DNA of 64,000 bases. It comes from Aplectana chamaeleonis (taxonomy: Eukaryota; Nematoda; Chromadorea; Rhabditida; Cosmocercidae). A program made the position numbers and the translations under genes. The notes below the pieces were generated by a model, which had not been told where the DNA came from, ran no database searches, and saw only the letters and a program-made list of their open reading frames with translations. This document shows positions 11,642-23,979 of the stretch, in pieces; the stretch's first letter is position 1; every line of letters begins with the position of its first letter. The stretch is taken from contig JAPDOI010001389.1 in NCBI GenBank assembly GCA_029168955.1, positions 1 to 64,000 of the forward strand, in the 5' to 3' direction.

Positions 11642-12126
11642 TTAAAGGCAGTGTTCACGATAAAAATGTGTTCCAGTTTCCACTAGGAATTGGTAGCGGA
11701 GGGGCACACTGTATCGCTGACGTCGAAAGAACGCATGAAAACAAGCCAGCTGTAAAGCCCAAAAGAGCCAAAAGTTGCCACTTCGGAGCGCAAGGCAAAC
11801 CTCAAAGCGCATCACACGCCCACCGACGTGAACAAACGAATGCTCGAGATCGTCAGATGAGCGATGATACCCAATCATTAGCCCCGTTCTTCTTCATTCT
11901 CAGCTTCTCTCTTCACTCAGGGCTCGGATAGCATCAAAAAAGACGGAAGTTACAAGCCTCGGACAACTCGTCCACCATTTTCCATAGCTCAATCTTTGAG
12001 GTACCACAACCTGTTCCCAAAAAAGGTCTTGAGCGACTTCAGAGACATCATTAGAATCAGCATGGGGCCCTTTTCAAGATAGGCTGAAAACAGAAAATGA
12101 TTTTCATCGTGAACACTGCCTTTGAA
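11642..12126. mobile_element. TTAA-bounded MITE, subfamily A1, copy 1
   Basis: The left end TTAAAGGCAGTGTTCACGAT and the right end ATCGTGAACACTGCCTTTGA are inverted repeats flush with TTAA (the right end has decayed to TTGAA). The whole element, including GGCACACTGTATCGCTGACG and CACACGCCCACCGACGT, matches 61953-62447. Length 485 bp, non-coding. The open frames inside are coincidental. Confidence 0.85.
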
Positions 12127-12469
12127 ATATGATGACCAGCAATGTGCAACGCGTTGAATCGAAAACACTCTCGAAACGAACATTACTTTGATTTGCTCGT
12201 GCATAACATTTTTCAAACAAATTTGAATATGATACCGCTGAAAATTGAACATAAAAATCGGAAAAATCCAAATTGATGCCAAAAATTAGTACGCCCAAAG
12301 GAGCAAGATACAATAACTAGTATTCCAAGGGTTAAATATAACCCGATGACAAGATTGAGGTGACGAAAATTGCGCAAAAACCTCCTTAATCCATAAAATT
12401 ATAGTTGATTGCGGCCCGAGCTTCATCATTGCGTTAACCTTTGCATTTGTCAATAATTTGAGTTGGGTT

Positions 12470-12770
12470 TAGCGCGAACGCGGCGTGCGCAATTTTTCGA
12501 AGTCAGAGCGAATCCCACTGTCGAAAATTTTTGCCACCCATCCCCCCGCGATGCGCACAAATCTCTGGGCACTTACATTTGATCACTAAAACTGTCAGAC
12601 GCCAGAAATTCGTTCAGTAGTCGAGCCTGCTGCCCAAAACCTGAGCTAATGCTACGATCCTTCCCTTTGGTGACCAAGAATGTCGAGAATTCTTCGGATA
12701 TCTTCACTAAATTTTCATTTTCGGTCTGAAATTTCTGCGATCCCCGAACCGTGATTTACGGACCAAAATT
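12470..12770. repeat. Dispersed repeat B, copy 1
   Basis: Shares CGCAATTTTTCGAAGTC, GGGCACTTACATTTGATCAC, CGTTCAGTAGTCG and GCTACGATCCTTCCCTTTGG with the repeat units at 26277-26800 and 27060-27160. Unknown class, non-coding. Confidence 0.55.
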
Positions 12771-13029
12771 TGAGACCCCCCCACCCCTGACCCTGATTGT
12801 CCGCACAAAAACGAAAAGCATAGTTAAACTTGCAAAGTGAATTTTTGAATTTTTGCCTCCATTTCGGACTATTTCTTCACTTCAGAGAGCCATTTCTAAA
12901 CAGAAAACATGCATACATAGAACAGGATTTCCTGCGCGCTCGATTTCTCTCCGATAGAGCAGCAGAGCCACGAGCGCAGAGCTTAGAATTTAATGATGTA
13001 TTGTCGTTCTCGGAGAAAAATTCACCTCC

Positions 13030-13165
13030 ACAATTCCTGACAACGGCTGCCGCATTCGCAACAGAATGATAATCTTGCTGGAAACAACTTCTGGTCCTTT
13101 TCTCCCAGCACGGTTATCATCGCATTGCATCAGACACCGCCGTAGTCCGCAATTGTGACCGGAAC
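13030..13165. repeat. Foldback repeat E copy
   Basis: Left TTCCTGACAACGGCTGCCGC and right GCCGTAGTCCGCAATTGTGA are inverted relatives. Inner AGAATGATAATCTTGCTGG and CCAGCACGGTTATCATCGCA continue the fold. Confidence 0.6.
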
Positions 13166-13179
13166 CATGCCTGAGGGGG

Positions 13180-15315
13180 GGACAGTAGACAAACGTAAAA
13201 GCCTGGCTTGATCGTATGAACCCGGCCGGTCGGAGCAAGCAGAGGAGCGGTCGGCTATGGCAAAATATAACAGGGATAAGGAGTGAGGTTTTGACGTGAT
13301 TATCCCGATGTTTTACTTGGAACCGGCTAAAAAGGAGAGAGCTTAGGCTATAATTTTGCCATCTCGACCCACTACTACTGCAAAGCGAGACAGCTCACCT
13401 GTTTCGCAAGGCTCCACTAAACTCAGTCGAGCTCACCCGGTAGCAACAGTCATGGTTACGTAGAAGCTGCGAATCAGAAACGCATTGCTATCCATCATCA
13501 ACCACGGGGCGCAAGGGTAGGTCTTTGCATCAGTGCTCTCAGTAATTAGGCATATAAAAAAGAATGGGATAATATTAAACAATTAACTGCTTGATAATAT
13601 AAGATACCTGAAAATGCAGTATCTTGCCATCTTCGCAGAGCCGCCCTGATATGGGGAAGTAAATAAGTTACCGAATAGTTTTGGCTTGATAAAGGAATCC
13701 TGAAACAGACGCAACTCGGAGATTTGCCAAAATTCAGGTGCTATGGGATGGGGACTGTTAAATCACGCTTGGCCACGCCCGTTTGTCCATGCCGCAGACT
13801 CTCCTGATTTTGGCAGGGAAAGAAAACCTGGCAAGTGCATTTTCAAACTGTGCGGCATTTGAAACGGCGTGACAAATGTGCAACGCGCCACGGTAAACTC
13901 ATTCCACATATGGCACCCAATTATTTATGCATGAACATTACACGAGTAATGAAAATTAGCTATACAAAGAGATGGGTAGAGGTAGACCGCAAATCAGGTA
14001 GAAAATGAAAAAGAAAGAATTAGAACGGAGACGATAATAAATAAACAGGTTATTCCGAACACTAAATTTACAAACAAGAAACCGCAGACACCTGTTGTGC
14101 TAGTCCGTGACAATCACGCTTGGAAATGAGTAAAGCTTTTGAGAACAAACAATAGTTTTAACTACGAAAACCTTTCAAAACGTAACATTAGAATCCGAGT
14201 AGGAAAGAGATTTCGTAAGTGGAAAGATATTAGTTGGTGAACAAGCCGTGCAGCTTTTTCAAATCTGCTTTTTTGCTATATATTGGACAATTGATCGAAT
14301 TTCTACAACACTAAACGATATGAAAAAAACAACAATGAATATATTCCTAAAAAAACGAAAAACCAAAATGAAATTGGACAGAAAAGCAAGGAAATTCCCC
14401 ACGCCGTTGTGAGAAAAATGCAAACTGGTTGATCGATAGTCGATAATCAGATGATCGGGATTGGCTGACAACTCGTCCAACGGGGCGCCCCAGAGTGGCT
14501 TCCCCTTATATCTCGCTTATTAGGAGAAATTGAGAGTTCGCTTTTTCACAGGTTATATACATGGAGGGTCTACTTATGAATATGTGAAAATCTTGGATTT
14601 CTACCTGAGCTTGGACTGTGCCTTTAAGTAGCTCTGCTGACGTTATCGAAAAAGTGCGAAATTTATAAAGGTTGGTATGTGCTTTTGTCATAGCTACAAA
14701 GCACATATTTTGTAATGGTTCTGGGGTGAATGAGTTTATAGGGGTGTAAACCAAAAACTTACTCCAATCTGATCAATTTTCGGTCCTCAGAAAATTCTGA
14801 TAGAGACTATTTTTCACAAAGCTAGATAACGGTTCCAGCAAGACTCGAATGAATGAATAACTGCTACAGATTTGGATTTCTAATAGACATGTTCTGAGGA
14901 ATGGTCCTTACTTGAGATAATACCCCAAAGTGATAAATAAATTCCATATTTGAACCATCTGCACGCCTGCAAAACCAGTTTTGCGTATGTGTAAAGCAAG
15001 TGGTAAACTGCAGATGCCCCATAACATACTAAAGTTTCATCAAGCTTCGCTTAGAGCAAGCCAAGATATGTATAAAAATTTTAACAGGGGAAATGCCACG
15101 CGAATAGACTTTCGTAAGGTACTGTATATTATTTTTAATAGATTTTGTATAGCTTGGCTGGTTTAGCGAACGGAAATTGTTCAGAAGAGGCCTCGGAAAA
15201 CTTTTCATTTGTGAAGAAAAATCAGTTCGGAATACACTGCAGGATTTGGATTTAAATTTCGCGCCACAATCGTTCTTGAAGTTTTCCTGCAAATGCAAAA
15301 TTTGTTAAATAAATG
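13180..15315. other. Gene-free stretch
   Basis: No supported exon. It holds a diverged repeat K piece near 13765-13830 and otherwise AT-rich unique-looking sequence. Frames at 14259-14754 (minus) are low-complexity and hydrophobic without splice context. Confidence 0.35.
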
Positions 15316-15324
15316 TATTCCAAG

Positions 15325-15537
15325 TTGTTGGACGGTCGCATCAACATTCAGCGCGGAAAAGTGCTTGATGATCAACCCCACATCAGTTTTCAGGTGGCCA
15401 TTACTTTCATAGTGCTCATTTTTCAGGGCCTCAAGCTTCTGTGGCTGATGTCAGCAAACAGCTTCTGAAAGGTTTGAGCACAACAAAAATTCAGAAATGA
15501 TTTTCAGCGCGCACGATGCCCTTGAAATTCAAAGTGT
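15325..15537. mobile_element. MITE family G, right part
   Basis: CGCATCAACATTCA, GGAAAAGTGCT, TTTTCAGGTGGCCAT, CTGATGTCAGC and the terminal GATTTTCAGCGCGCACGATG match 62540-62725 in the same order. The left end is not clear, so this is probably a truncated copy. Confidence 0.55.
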
Positions 15538-15599
15538 CGCCTTGATATCTGGTTGGTACCGTTCTAAAATTTTCAGAAGAAAAATATGGGTTGAGCCAG

Positions 15600-16060
15600 A
15601 GTCGCCTGAACCGTGAGGGATATAGTAACTGCCGGTAACGATACAGTTTCATATAAGTGTGTCCCGAACGAGACTGGCCAACCATGCGGCCGGCTTATGC
15701 GTGGCAGACGGTCGTCGCTTGCGCCGCTCTCCGGACGAGCATGCGAAACGACGGCGAGCTTTCATCTGCACCCACTGACCGGGAGCCCGGGGCCGGTAAG
15801 TGGGCGGCGCTGTCATCAAGCCAACTTTGTCGATCAATCAGCTCTGCAACCCAAGGGGGAGGGGTGGGTGGCAGCCGTCTGAACACTCCTCCCAAAGCGA
15901 CACACGCGATAGCCACCTGAACGCAATGGTAGAAATGGAGAAGCAATCGCTCCCTTGCACCTAAGAGTAACGAGATAATAGCTACAACTCGGCTTCCTGG
16001 AAGATAAGAGATACAAACCATATGTAGAGCACTAGGTAAACAAATCAACGCTTTCATTTA
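15600..16060. other. GC-rich patch without recognised gene
   Basis: Unlike its surroundings, this segment is GC-rich and open in several frames on both strands (up to 120 codons on minus, 16057-15695). Frames on opposite strands overlap over the same bases, typical of GC-rich repeat DNA rather than one gene. No motif is recognised. Confidence 0.3.
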
Positions 16061-16079
16061 AAAACCCAAAGACTCGAAA

Positions 16080-16520
16080 GTACAACTCAGATATTTTGGT
16101 AAACCGGAAGTATTGCGCACAACACACACCACGAACGATTTTATTCAGAACGTGTGAACCTGAAAGTACATCTCTTATGAATTAGTGTACGCATGTCGTT
16201 TTCAAGAGACACTATTAGCTGACTTCATTAAAAACTCAGACTTATGTTAGAAGTACAACTCATGGATTAGTGAACGGAAGGATCGTGCACAAAGTACATT
16301 ATCAGCGAATTCCATTGAAAACTCAAACATAGAAGCACAACTCACATGATTTAGTGAAAGAAAGTACCGTGCACAGAAGACACCATCAGCGATTCATTAA
16401 AAAACGTGGACTTAGAGGTACAACTCACATGATTTAGTGAACGAAAGTACCGTGCACAGAAGACACCATCAGCGATTCATTAAAAAACGTGGACTTGGAA
16501 GTACAACTCACACGAATCTC
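16080..16520 (+). repeat. 83-bp tandem repeat array, about five units
   Basis: Units start with GTACAACTCA. Starts at 16335, 16418 and 16501 give an exact 83-bp period, and the units at 16335 and 16418 are nearly identical (ACATGATTTAGTGAA, AAGTACCGTGCACAG, ACACCATCAGCGATTCATTA). Diverged units precede them back to about 16080. Confidence 0.8.
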
Positions 16521-16595
16521 AGAAATTTTGTGGGGAAGTTCCCGGAGGACAATAGACCTGATTTGGGTCGTTATCACTCGGTCGAGTATAGAGGA

Positions 16596-16627
16596 GCGAG
16601 ACGTCCCCCCGTAGGGGGGCGTCTCGC
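16596..16627. other. GC hairpin
   Basis: GCGAGACG-T-CCCCCC-GTA-GGGGGG-CGTCTCGC forms a stem of 8 plus 6 base pairs with a single bulged T. No neighbouring gene gives it a role. Confidence 0.6.
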
Positions 16628-16639
16628 CCCCTTCCCCTC

Positions 16640-17290
16640 GAATTATACACAACGATAAGGCGTTCAAAACAGTCAACTCGGGTGGAGAACAAGGGAAATT
16701 CGCCTAACGGTTGTTCCCTATGGCTTCCCCGAACATGATGAACGCGAAAACAAAGCCGCAGCGTATACCGGTGATGCAGACGGGCCAGTCGCGAGGTGGT
16801 CTCGCACTTCGCAAGTTGAGGGGATAGATCTGCCACTCCAAGGACTACGGCTGTAAGGCATCTCTGCCTCGGTTTTCAGAGGAGCCAATAAGCTTCTCTA
16901 ATATTCTTTAGTCAGAGGTGAATATTTTTGGAATGATCGCAGTTTTTTCAGGAACAGGGGACTGTCGAAAACAGCGAGTTCTAACAAAAGCTGAATTTTG
17001 ATCATTCATTGAACAATGGGAAGATTGGAAGGTCGCGGGAAGACACTGCAGTCGGGAGAACAAGAGAACTCCTGCTGTGGAACTTCCCCATTACTCTGCT
17101 GTCGAAACGTCCTCTTCGCCCCCCCCTGATTCGGGGAAGTTCCCAGTTGTTTCGATGGAAGTTCTGCTGTCGTTCTCGGAACTTGCCCACGAATATCTGA
17201 GATTAGTGAACGGAAGTGATCGTGTTGTCCCTGTTCCTCAGTGTTTCACAATATGCAGAGTAAAAGGGATAAAAACTGTCGGGAATTGAA
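16640..17290. other. No supported gene; GGAAGTTCCC-rich segment
   Basis: GGGGAAGTTCCC-type phrases recur near 16532 and 17134 with AGAACAAG blocks between, suggesting an older diverged repeat. No exon is recognised. Confidence 0.3.
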
Positions 17291-17299
17291 AGCTGTAGA

Positions 17300-19200
17300 C
17301 GTTTTCAGAAATAGACCTTTGAAATTTCTGAATCTTCCTACTTCACTTTCTACGCTCAGATTCGCTTTCAAACATAAATACTAAAGCCCTGAAAACACAT
17401 GCAGCTCTCTCTCTTTATCATGACCCTGCGGAGAAAGTATGCCGTAGGTGAAATTGTTCATACTGTAGCAGCACATAAAAATGTTGGCTGATGGGACTGT
17501 GTTTTGAGTACTATCGAGAACAGTACGTGGAAGAAAGGAAAGGTCTCATTTCGAACATCTGGATGAACATTAGGTTCATTATGAGGAATCCGCTCTCGTA
17601 CCCGCCAGAGTAATATAAAACTGACACCCATACTCTAACCTTCACAACACTCAAGGGGAAACTTTCCCGTAGGGCTAATCATAAAAGTAGCTCTATGTGA
17701 CAGGGAGATTCCCGATTGTCTCAAGTCGAAGATTTATCGGAGTGCGGTCCGGACTGCCGCGTTTTATGCAGCAAGGAGCTGGCCTGCCACCAAGAAGGCA
17801 GAGCGAAGGCTCCATGTAATGAAGACGAAAATGCTTCATTGGACTGCTGAAACCAAATCACGATCTTTTGGTGCTACTCCTTCCAAAAATAAGAATTTTC
17901 TCACTGCACGATATTCAATTTTCCCATTGTTGCGACACGGCAACACTAAATGGCTTGTAAACAGAGAATGAACTGTCAAATTGAGAAGAAATTTCACATA
18001 CGTTGATATGAAGAGTATACCAACAAAACAAAACAATTTTGGGCTAGTAGCAACGCCCTCTCTTATAGAACGCCAAAACTTATTGAACAACCTGGTACAC
18101 CCTAACCAGGCGCGTGATTGGGATACTTGGCGCCTGTATGTGAGAGAAGCGACTTGATTTAGAGCAAAACAAATGCTGGGTGAGAACAAGAAGTGGAAGT
18201 CTCATCTTTACAATGCTGTAACAATCGTTACCCATTCATCACCACGCCTAATTTTGGGTATCTGCACGTTAGGACTGCGTGCAATATTATGTTACCGTAT
18301 ATCGTGTCCCACCCGGAGTGACACGCGAGCTCGAATGGCACACTACCAACTGCCCCCGTATGCTAATACGTGTATTTCAGGTTTGAGAAAAGGGCTAACA
18401 ATAAGCGCTGCAAGCCTACTTAGAAGGAGTAAGTTTCAAAAACTTCGGAGATTCAAATTTGGAAAACTTTCTCAACTTCAACTTCCAGTAAATTTTGATG
18501 CCTCCATTTTGTACTGCACAATGTCTTTCATTTTATACGTCCGCCCTGTTTTCACTCAAAACAAGTAAGGTGAACATAGAAATGCCATTACTACCAGCCA
18601 TAATGCAGTAATGATCCCACAGTATTCGAACCATCTTTCAATTCCTGAAAGTTTAGGTTCCTGGCAAAAGTAAAGATTTGGCATTGCCAGTTTTTTCGAA
18701 AAATTAGAAATATGCTCAGTTAAGAGGGGAAGGTAAAGAAAAATGAAAAAGGTTTTGAAATATTCCTGAGGACGATTTGGCGTAGAATGATTTGATTTTC
18801 GGGAAATGTAGTGAAATAGTTGAAAGTATGATTTGGCAGTCGAGTTTGAACAGCCGTTTTCAAAACCCATTTTATATTCGAAGTGGTCCCTTGTGAGATC
18901 GGCAACTTTGCTCGGCTATCTTGTCAAGAATGGCATCTCTACAGTCCTGATTTCAACGAAACGAAGAATCTCTGGGATATCTAAGTTCGTTGAGTCCCAG
19001 CCAATATTCGACGATGTCTCTCGACTTCTGTGCTCCAACACGCAATACCCGAGAAATGGAGCAAGATCGACTTGCAAAGTCAGATCAGCTTGGTCGAAAG
19101 TATACCAAATCGAGTATTTGTTGCAGTAGAAGTGCGAAGAGGGCACATTGGTCATTTCATTTATGATCACCAAATTCTATCAAACGAGATTTCCGTATTA
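17300..19200. other. Gene-free stretch
   Basis: Frames at 18173-18568 and 18833-19129 (plus) are open but have no recognisable motif or splice partner. Nothing supported. Confidence 0.3.
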
Positions 19201-19409
19201 CCCATGGAGTATCCAATCTTTTTGATACGCGTCGTGAAAAAACTATTCTAAAAAAGTGCTCAAGCATTCGATATCACCCAAAAGAGGGCAACGGGGGATT
19301 AATTTTCATTCTGATCACATGAGTATTGGCCAAAAAGCTCTGTCTTGCTCAATAAGCACGAGACCAACAAGTTCATGGGGTGTCCTATCTTTATGATACG
19401 CAGTGCATT

Positions 19410-19560
19410 TCTAACATCGGCGTGGATCGGGAAGAGACTTTGCGTTCATTGTTGAAGGTTAGCGCAAACTCGGCGCATGCTATAGCATATGGCACCGAGT
19501 TCGCGCCAACCTTCAATAGTGAACGCGAAGTCTCTTCACGATCCATGCCGACGTTATGTT
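19410..19560. repeat. Foldback palindrome, about 150 bp
   Basis: AACATCGGCGTGGATCGGGA at the left pairs with the inverse of TGCCGACGTTATGTT at the right. Next to these, GAGACTTTGCGTTCA pairs with TGAACGCGAAGTCTC, and AACTCGGCGCATGC pairs with the inverse of TGGCACCGAGTT around a short loop. It abuts MITE G at 19593. Confidence 0.7.
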
Positions 19561-19592
19561 GTCTGTCAGTTTGTCAGTTTTGCGCAAACTTA

Positions 19593-20140
19593 AAGGGATC
19601 GTTCGCGCTGAAAACCGATTTCCATTTTTCGAGCTCAATTTCATCAATGAGCCCGCCGGACCACGTCGGTAAAATTTTGCGCGTCAAAAACATCGTCCTG
19701 AAGTTGGAGCGATTCAAAATGACGATCCGCCACCAGTTTTCACCAACAATCTAGCACAAGGAACAGAAGCGCCATCGCAGACGCAGATTGACTCAGCACT
19801 TGAAATTCTTCGTTCGGAAAATTCTAGCATCCACTTGCCCAATTGATACTTCTTTTAGAATAAGTTCCAGTTAATGAAAGGTAAGAGAAATTTACCCACC
19901 TAATAAGTTTAAAACAAAAACACTTCCGACGTTTGCGAAAAAACTTCTGACGTATTGCAAAAGACACACCAAAATTTACGGAGGGGTGGGAAGAGAATAA
20001 TTCAAAAAGTTTTAAAACGAGTTTTTCGCGAAAGATGATGATTTTGTGGAGCCTTTCCACTATTTTTCTGTATGTCAGAGATACCCCCGTGCTAAGAAAA
20101 ATGAAAAAGTGAGATACGGTTTTTGCGCATACGATGCCTT
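19593..20140. mobile_element. MITE family G copy
   Basis: Left end AAGGGATCGTTCGCGCTGAA, right end TTTTTGCGCATACGATGCCT. Interior blocks GAGCTCAATTTCATCAATGA and GACGATCCGCCA follow the same order as the copy at 8105-8556. Confidence 0.6.
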
Positions 20141-20214
20141 TGACGCGAGATCGCACACGATGACGCGTTTTCCTTACGCTTACGTTGGCTGATGGAAACG
20201 CAAACTGTCACGAA

Positions 20215-20995
20215 GGGTGTGCAGTATGCATTCGGGAGATTATTGGGATTTAGCAGGATGTGTGCAGGAGCTCGTTGAGGGGTGTGCAGGACGTGCGGCA
20301 CCCACTGGTAGTATTCTGGTGTCGTGGAATGCGCAGGACCAAACTGGCAGTGTTCAGGATGCGTGCAGCTCCCAGCTAAGAATGTGCAGGATGAATTGAG
20401 TATACAATGGAAAGTGCAGCTTATATGCTCCTCACGAAAAGTGCACGGACCATCTGGGAGTGTGCAGGATGTATTCAAGAACACAGTAGGTACGCGTATG
20501 ATGTGGTCAGTACCCAGTGGGAGTGTTCACAATCTAGGCAGGACGCCAGCAAGGGTGCGCAGGATCCGGGCAGACCCACAGTGGGAGCGTGCAGATTGTA
20601 TGCAGGACTCTGACAGTAGTGCAGGACGACGTGGAATGTGCACAGTACCGAGTGAGAGTGTTTAGGATGTGTGCAGGACCGCAAGAGAAGTGTGCAATAT
20701 ATACTAAGAACGCAGTGGGATGTGCCCTTATTAAAGTGAGAGTGTGCAGGTTCTGGGCAGGAGTCCATTGAGAGTGTGCAGATTCTGGGCGCGACTCCAG
20801 GAGGAGCGTGCGGACTTCGTGCAGGACTGCAGTGATAGTGTGCAGGACGACGTAATTTTGGTGAATGTGCGCGGGACCTGAGTGGGAGTGTGCAAGATGT
20901 AAGCAGGACCACCACGGAAGTGTGCAGAATCTGTGAATGATCCCAGTGGGGGTGTGCAGCATGTGCGGGGAACCCTGGTGGGAGAGCGCAAACAT
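20215..20995 (+). repeat. Degenerate GTGTGCAGGA minisatellite
   Basis: About 780 bp of imperfect repeats built from GTGTGCAGGA, GCAGGACC and CCCAGTGGGAG, with an apparent period of 30-35 bp. The long minus-strand frames across it (130-167 codons, rich in His/Ser/Cys/Pro) are a by-product of the repeat. Confidence 0.85.
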
Positions 20996-20999
20996 CATC

Positions 21000-23140
21000 G
21001 AATGAGCGCTCATTTTACTTTTAGAATGTTCATTCACTTACAGCCTATCTTATTTTGAGCCGGTCGAGGGAGGGCTTATCGGGCTTACCATGTCAAAATC
21101 TCCTTATCATTGTTGTATTAAGCCATGCTGCTTGCTCTTTTTGTTTATGATACTTCGCGTTCCTATAGTGGGTGGCGTAAGCTTGGTGTGCACATGTCAT
21201 AACAAACGTTCAACTGTATGGTTTGTTCCTCATATCTTGGCAGCCGCCTTGCATATATTATCACGCTATCTTCGGAGCAGGTTTCTTGTTTCTTCATTTT
21301 CTGCATTGTGTTTTTTTTTTTCGAGAACAACCGCTCGGCTTTTATGATAAAGCTATCATAGCAGCGTCACGGCTTTCTCTCAACCAGAGCTTGACGATAC
21401 ACGAAAAATACAAGAATATCAATTATTGCACCTATCATTCAGGCCCAAGCATCATTTCATTTTTTGATAATAAAATGCATGGTGTTGGTCACAAACGTTT
21501 CTCGAAATGGGAGTGTGAGATTGTTCTCTTCTTCCGCTTATGATTTTCTGTCGGATTCTAACACGTTGCTGCTTTTACTGCAAACAATGACGCGTAATCA
21601 TCTCGGTCAAAGCTATTATTGGAGCCGATACTACTCAGTTTTTGTCAGTCCTTGCGGGATGGTTGGCCGTGCAACAATGCAATTTGATTGAAGGAGCGAC
21701 CGGCAGCCTCGGCTTTGCTGAAGAAGTATGCAACTGACACAAGAAACGGAGCTATTATTTTCCGGTCTGCCCAAAGCCTAAGAGCAGCGATCAAGCTGCA
21801 ATCAACGCGCAGCCTCAACAGGAATACAAATCGGACGAAAAGAGGCAACTATATATGTATATCTGCGCTTCTGGAAAGAATAGATACTCTCTCTGATAAG
21901 ACGAACTACTCGAGCATGATACCTCTACAGTAGAAGCTGGTTCGATCTAAAGAAAAAGGAGCAGATTGATTTCTGAAAGCGGCATCTTTCATTACTTACC
22001 ACATTCCTGAATGTCCCCCTTCCCCAACCATGTTTGCACCGTTTTTTGTTCGATTTGAATGGCAAACGTTGCGTAGCATAGCCAGCCTTGTGAAGTATGG
22101 AACCGGCCTAACTGAACACGATTGGTTACGCCAACCAGCCTCCAGTTTTCAAAGTAGACTTTATGGTACCCTTTAGAATAAGTGAACCCAGTTTAGTTTC
22201 TTCGAAAAGAGTAAAAGAACAATGGGAAATACATATGTATAGCCCAACACCCAAAAGCTTCGCCACAAACAGAGGTTTCCTTCCACTTAAGAAATTTGGA
22301 AAATTTAAAAGAACAAAAACCGAATTTTCTCGCGAAAGCGAAGGCATTTCCCATAACCCGAGCGAGTATTAAGTAAACTTCGATTCAAGGGCTTGGGTGT
22401 CATATTCAGTTGGTGAAGTCCTAGTGTTTTGCTCCCGTGGGCCGCACAATCCGAAAGAGTATGGTCACAAGGGGTAGAATTTTTATTCCCGACACAAGAC
22501 ACAACTGCAAATGCGAGAAAGCTCAACGAAGCCCGACAGCTACCAGATAATTGTCTTTTGTTTTGTTCCCCGGAAAATTGAGCAGCCATACTCAGCTCCA
22601 TATTTACATATATAATGCATACCTATAAGACACTACATTTCTGTTTCGCGGTAAAGAAGTGTGCTAAAATTTCCAAATGTATTCGAGATGTTATCCCTCA
22701 TTCGAAGTATTCTCTGATTTACAAATTGTGTGAAATGAATAGTCGTGACTTTTCGGCTGTTCTTTGTATGTGGCAGGAAATGTTCGTCATCACAAGATAG
22801 CCATATAATCAATTATGCAAGGAACACCTTTTTCATTCAACGTTTACTACGTCATTCACATTTCATCCATTCACTAGATGAAGCGAACATCAAACTCATG
22901 GTCCACCACGGAGGTTTGTGCACGTCATATCCGCCAAACCTCTATCGATGATACCTTGATTTGCAGGAACTGCTGACTAGTCGTGTAGTGAGCTCACCTT
23001 AGAAAAATTTCCCGGGACGGTACATTTATTGACGTTCTCAGATTCCCTATTTAAAACCGGCGCCCAGTACCCTCCAGTGTGAAGCACCACGTCCGCACCA
23101 AGCCCTCATTTCGAATACTTGGTCATTGTAGGACGTGCCG
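21000..23140. other. Gene-free stretch
   Basis: No exon or element is recognised on either strand over 2.1 kb. Open frames are short, hydrophobic or AT-driven. Confidence 0.35.
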
Positions 23141-23146
23141 AATTTG

Positions 23147-23362
23147 TCAAATTCTTTCCGTCAGATACAGACGACTATCTCTCTCATCTTCGGAAGGGAG
23201 TAGAATCCTGCTGCTCATTTTTCCCAGTTGTCTCCTGGTGGCGGCGCCAATGCAAAATCCTATGTTGTGCAGAACGGCACAAGCAATAACGATTTTCGTA
23301 GCCATCTCCGAATCAACCCCCAACCGTGTACAGGCTATAATACGGCGAAATTCACTTGGTTC
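23147..23362 (-). pseudogene. PIF/Harbinger-type transposase (HARBI1-like nuclease) C-terminal fragment
   Basis: The minus strand, after a GTGTAG acceptor-like site at 23363, reads REFRRI-like sequence, then LGVDSEMATKIVIACAVLHN and IGFCIGAATRRQLGKM. It stops at TGA (23147-23149) after YLTERI. The block ACAVLHNI is the well-conserved C-terminal signature of PIF/Harbinger DDE nucleases. The catalytic core upstream is not found and the preceding 100 bp is GC-rich and unrelated, so this is a solitary fragment. Confidence 0.6.
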
Positions 23363-23464
23363 CTACACGTGCTGCTGCGGAGCGGAGGTTAGAGAACAGC
23401 GAGAGAGCGGAGGGCAGACGGAGGCCCAGGCGTCGCGCGCGCCGCTCGCGCCTCGAACGATGTG

Positions 23465-23800
23465 AATCACGACGTTTTATAGAGGGTATATAGACAGGTG
23501 AATCTTTTTTTTAATCTACCTGCTCTTTATGCCTGATTGTTTACAGTTGGCCTGAAGAAGGGGTTAAAAACTTCGAAACGTTGCCTGCATATAGATGACC
23601 ATAAAAATGAGTTAGTAACACAACAAGAGAATAATAGATTGTACGAACATGTGACGATCCCATGGCAGGACCAATGCCATGAGGACGCGACCTAATCACG
23701 ACATGATAACAGCAAGGAGGGTCCAGACCGGAATGCCGGGAACGGTAACTCAGACAGAAAAGAATGATTTTGGGCCCGTATAATCAAAAGACCATCATTT
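23465..23800. other. No supported gene
   Basis: AT-rich, with CATGTGACGATCCCATGGCA palindromic phrases near 23648-23684. Nothing is recognised. Confidence 0.3.
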
Positions 23801-23978
23801 TTTTGGGTGGTGTATCGTGTACCACCACCCCTGAGGAGGCGGGAGAAACAGGGTAGGAACGAGGTTCCTGATTGGACGCAACACGGGGCCAGCCCTGTTG
23901 CGTCCAATAAGGAACCTCACTCCTCCCCCGTTTCCCCCTACTCCTGGGGGTGTTGATACACGATGGCCACCACCCATT
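23801..23978. mobile_element. Foldback MITE, family H, about 178 bp
   Basis: Nearly the whole segment is one palindrome. TGGGTGGTGTATCGTGTACC pairs with the inverse of the right end (ATACACGATGGCCACCACCC), and GAGGTTCCTGATTGGACGCA pairs with TGCGTCCAATAAGGAACCTC around a loop of about 15 bases. Confidence 0.8.
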
Positions 23979-23979
23979 T

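Noticed and set aside
20475..21037. Long minus-strand frames of 130-167 codons as secreted His/Cys-rich proteins
   Set aside because: They arise from the minisatellite; the amino-acid pattern follows the DNA repeat and there is no splice or start context.
23079..23465. 128-codon plus frame
   Set aside because: Antisense to the Harbinger-like ACAVLHNI block.
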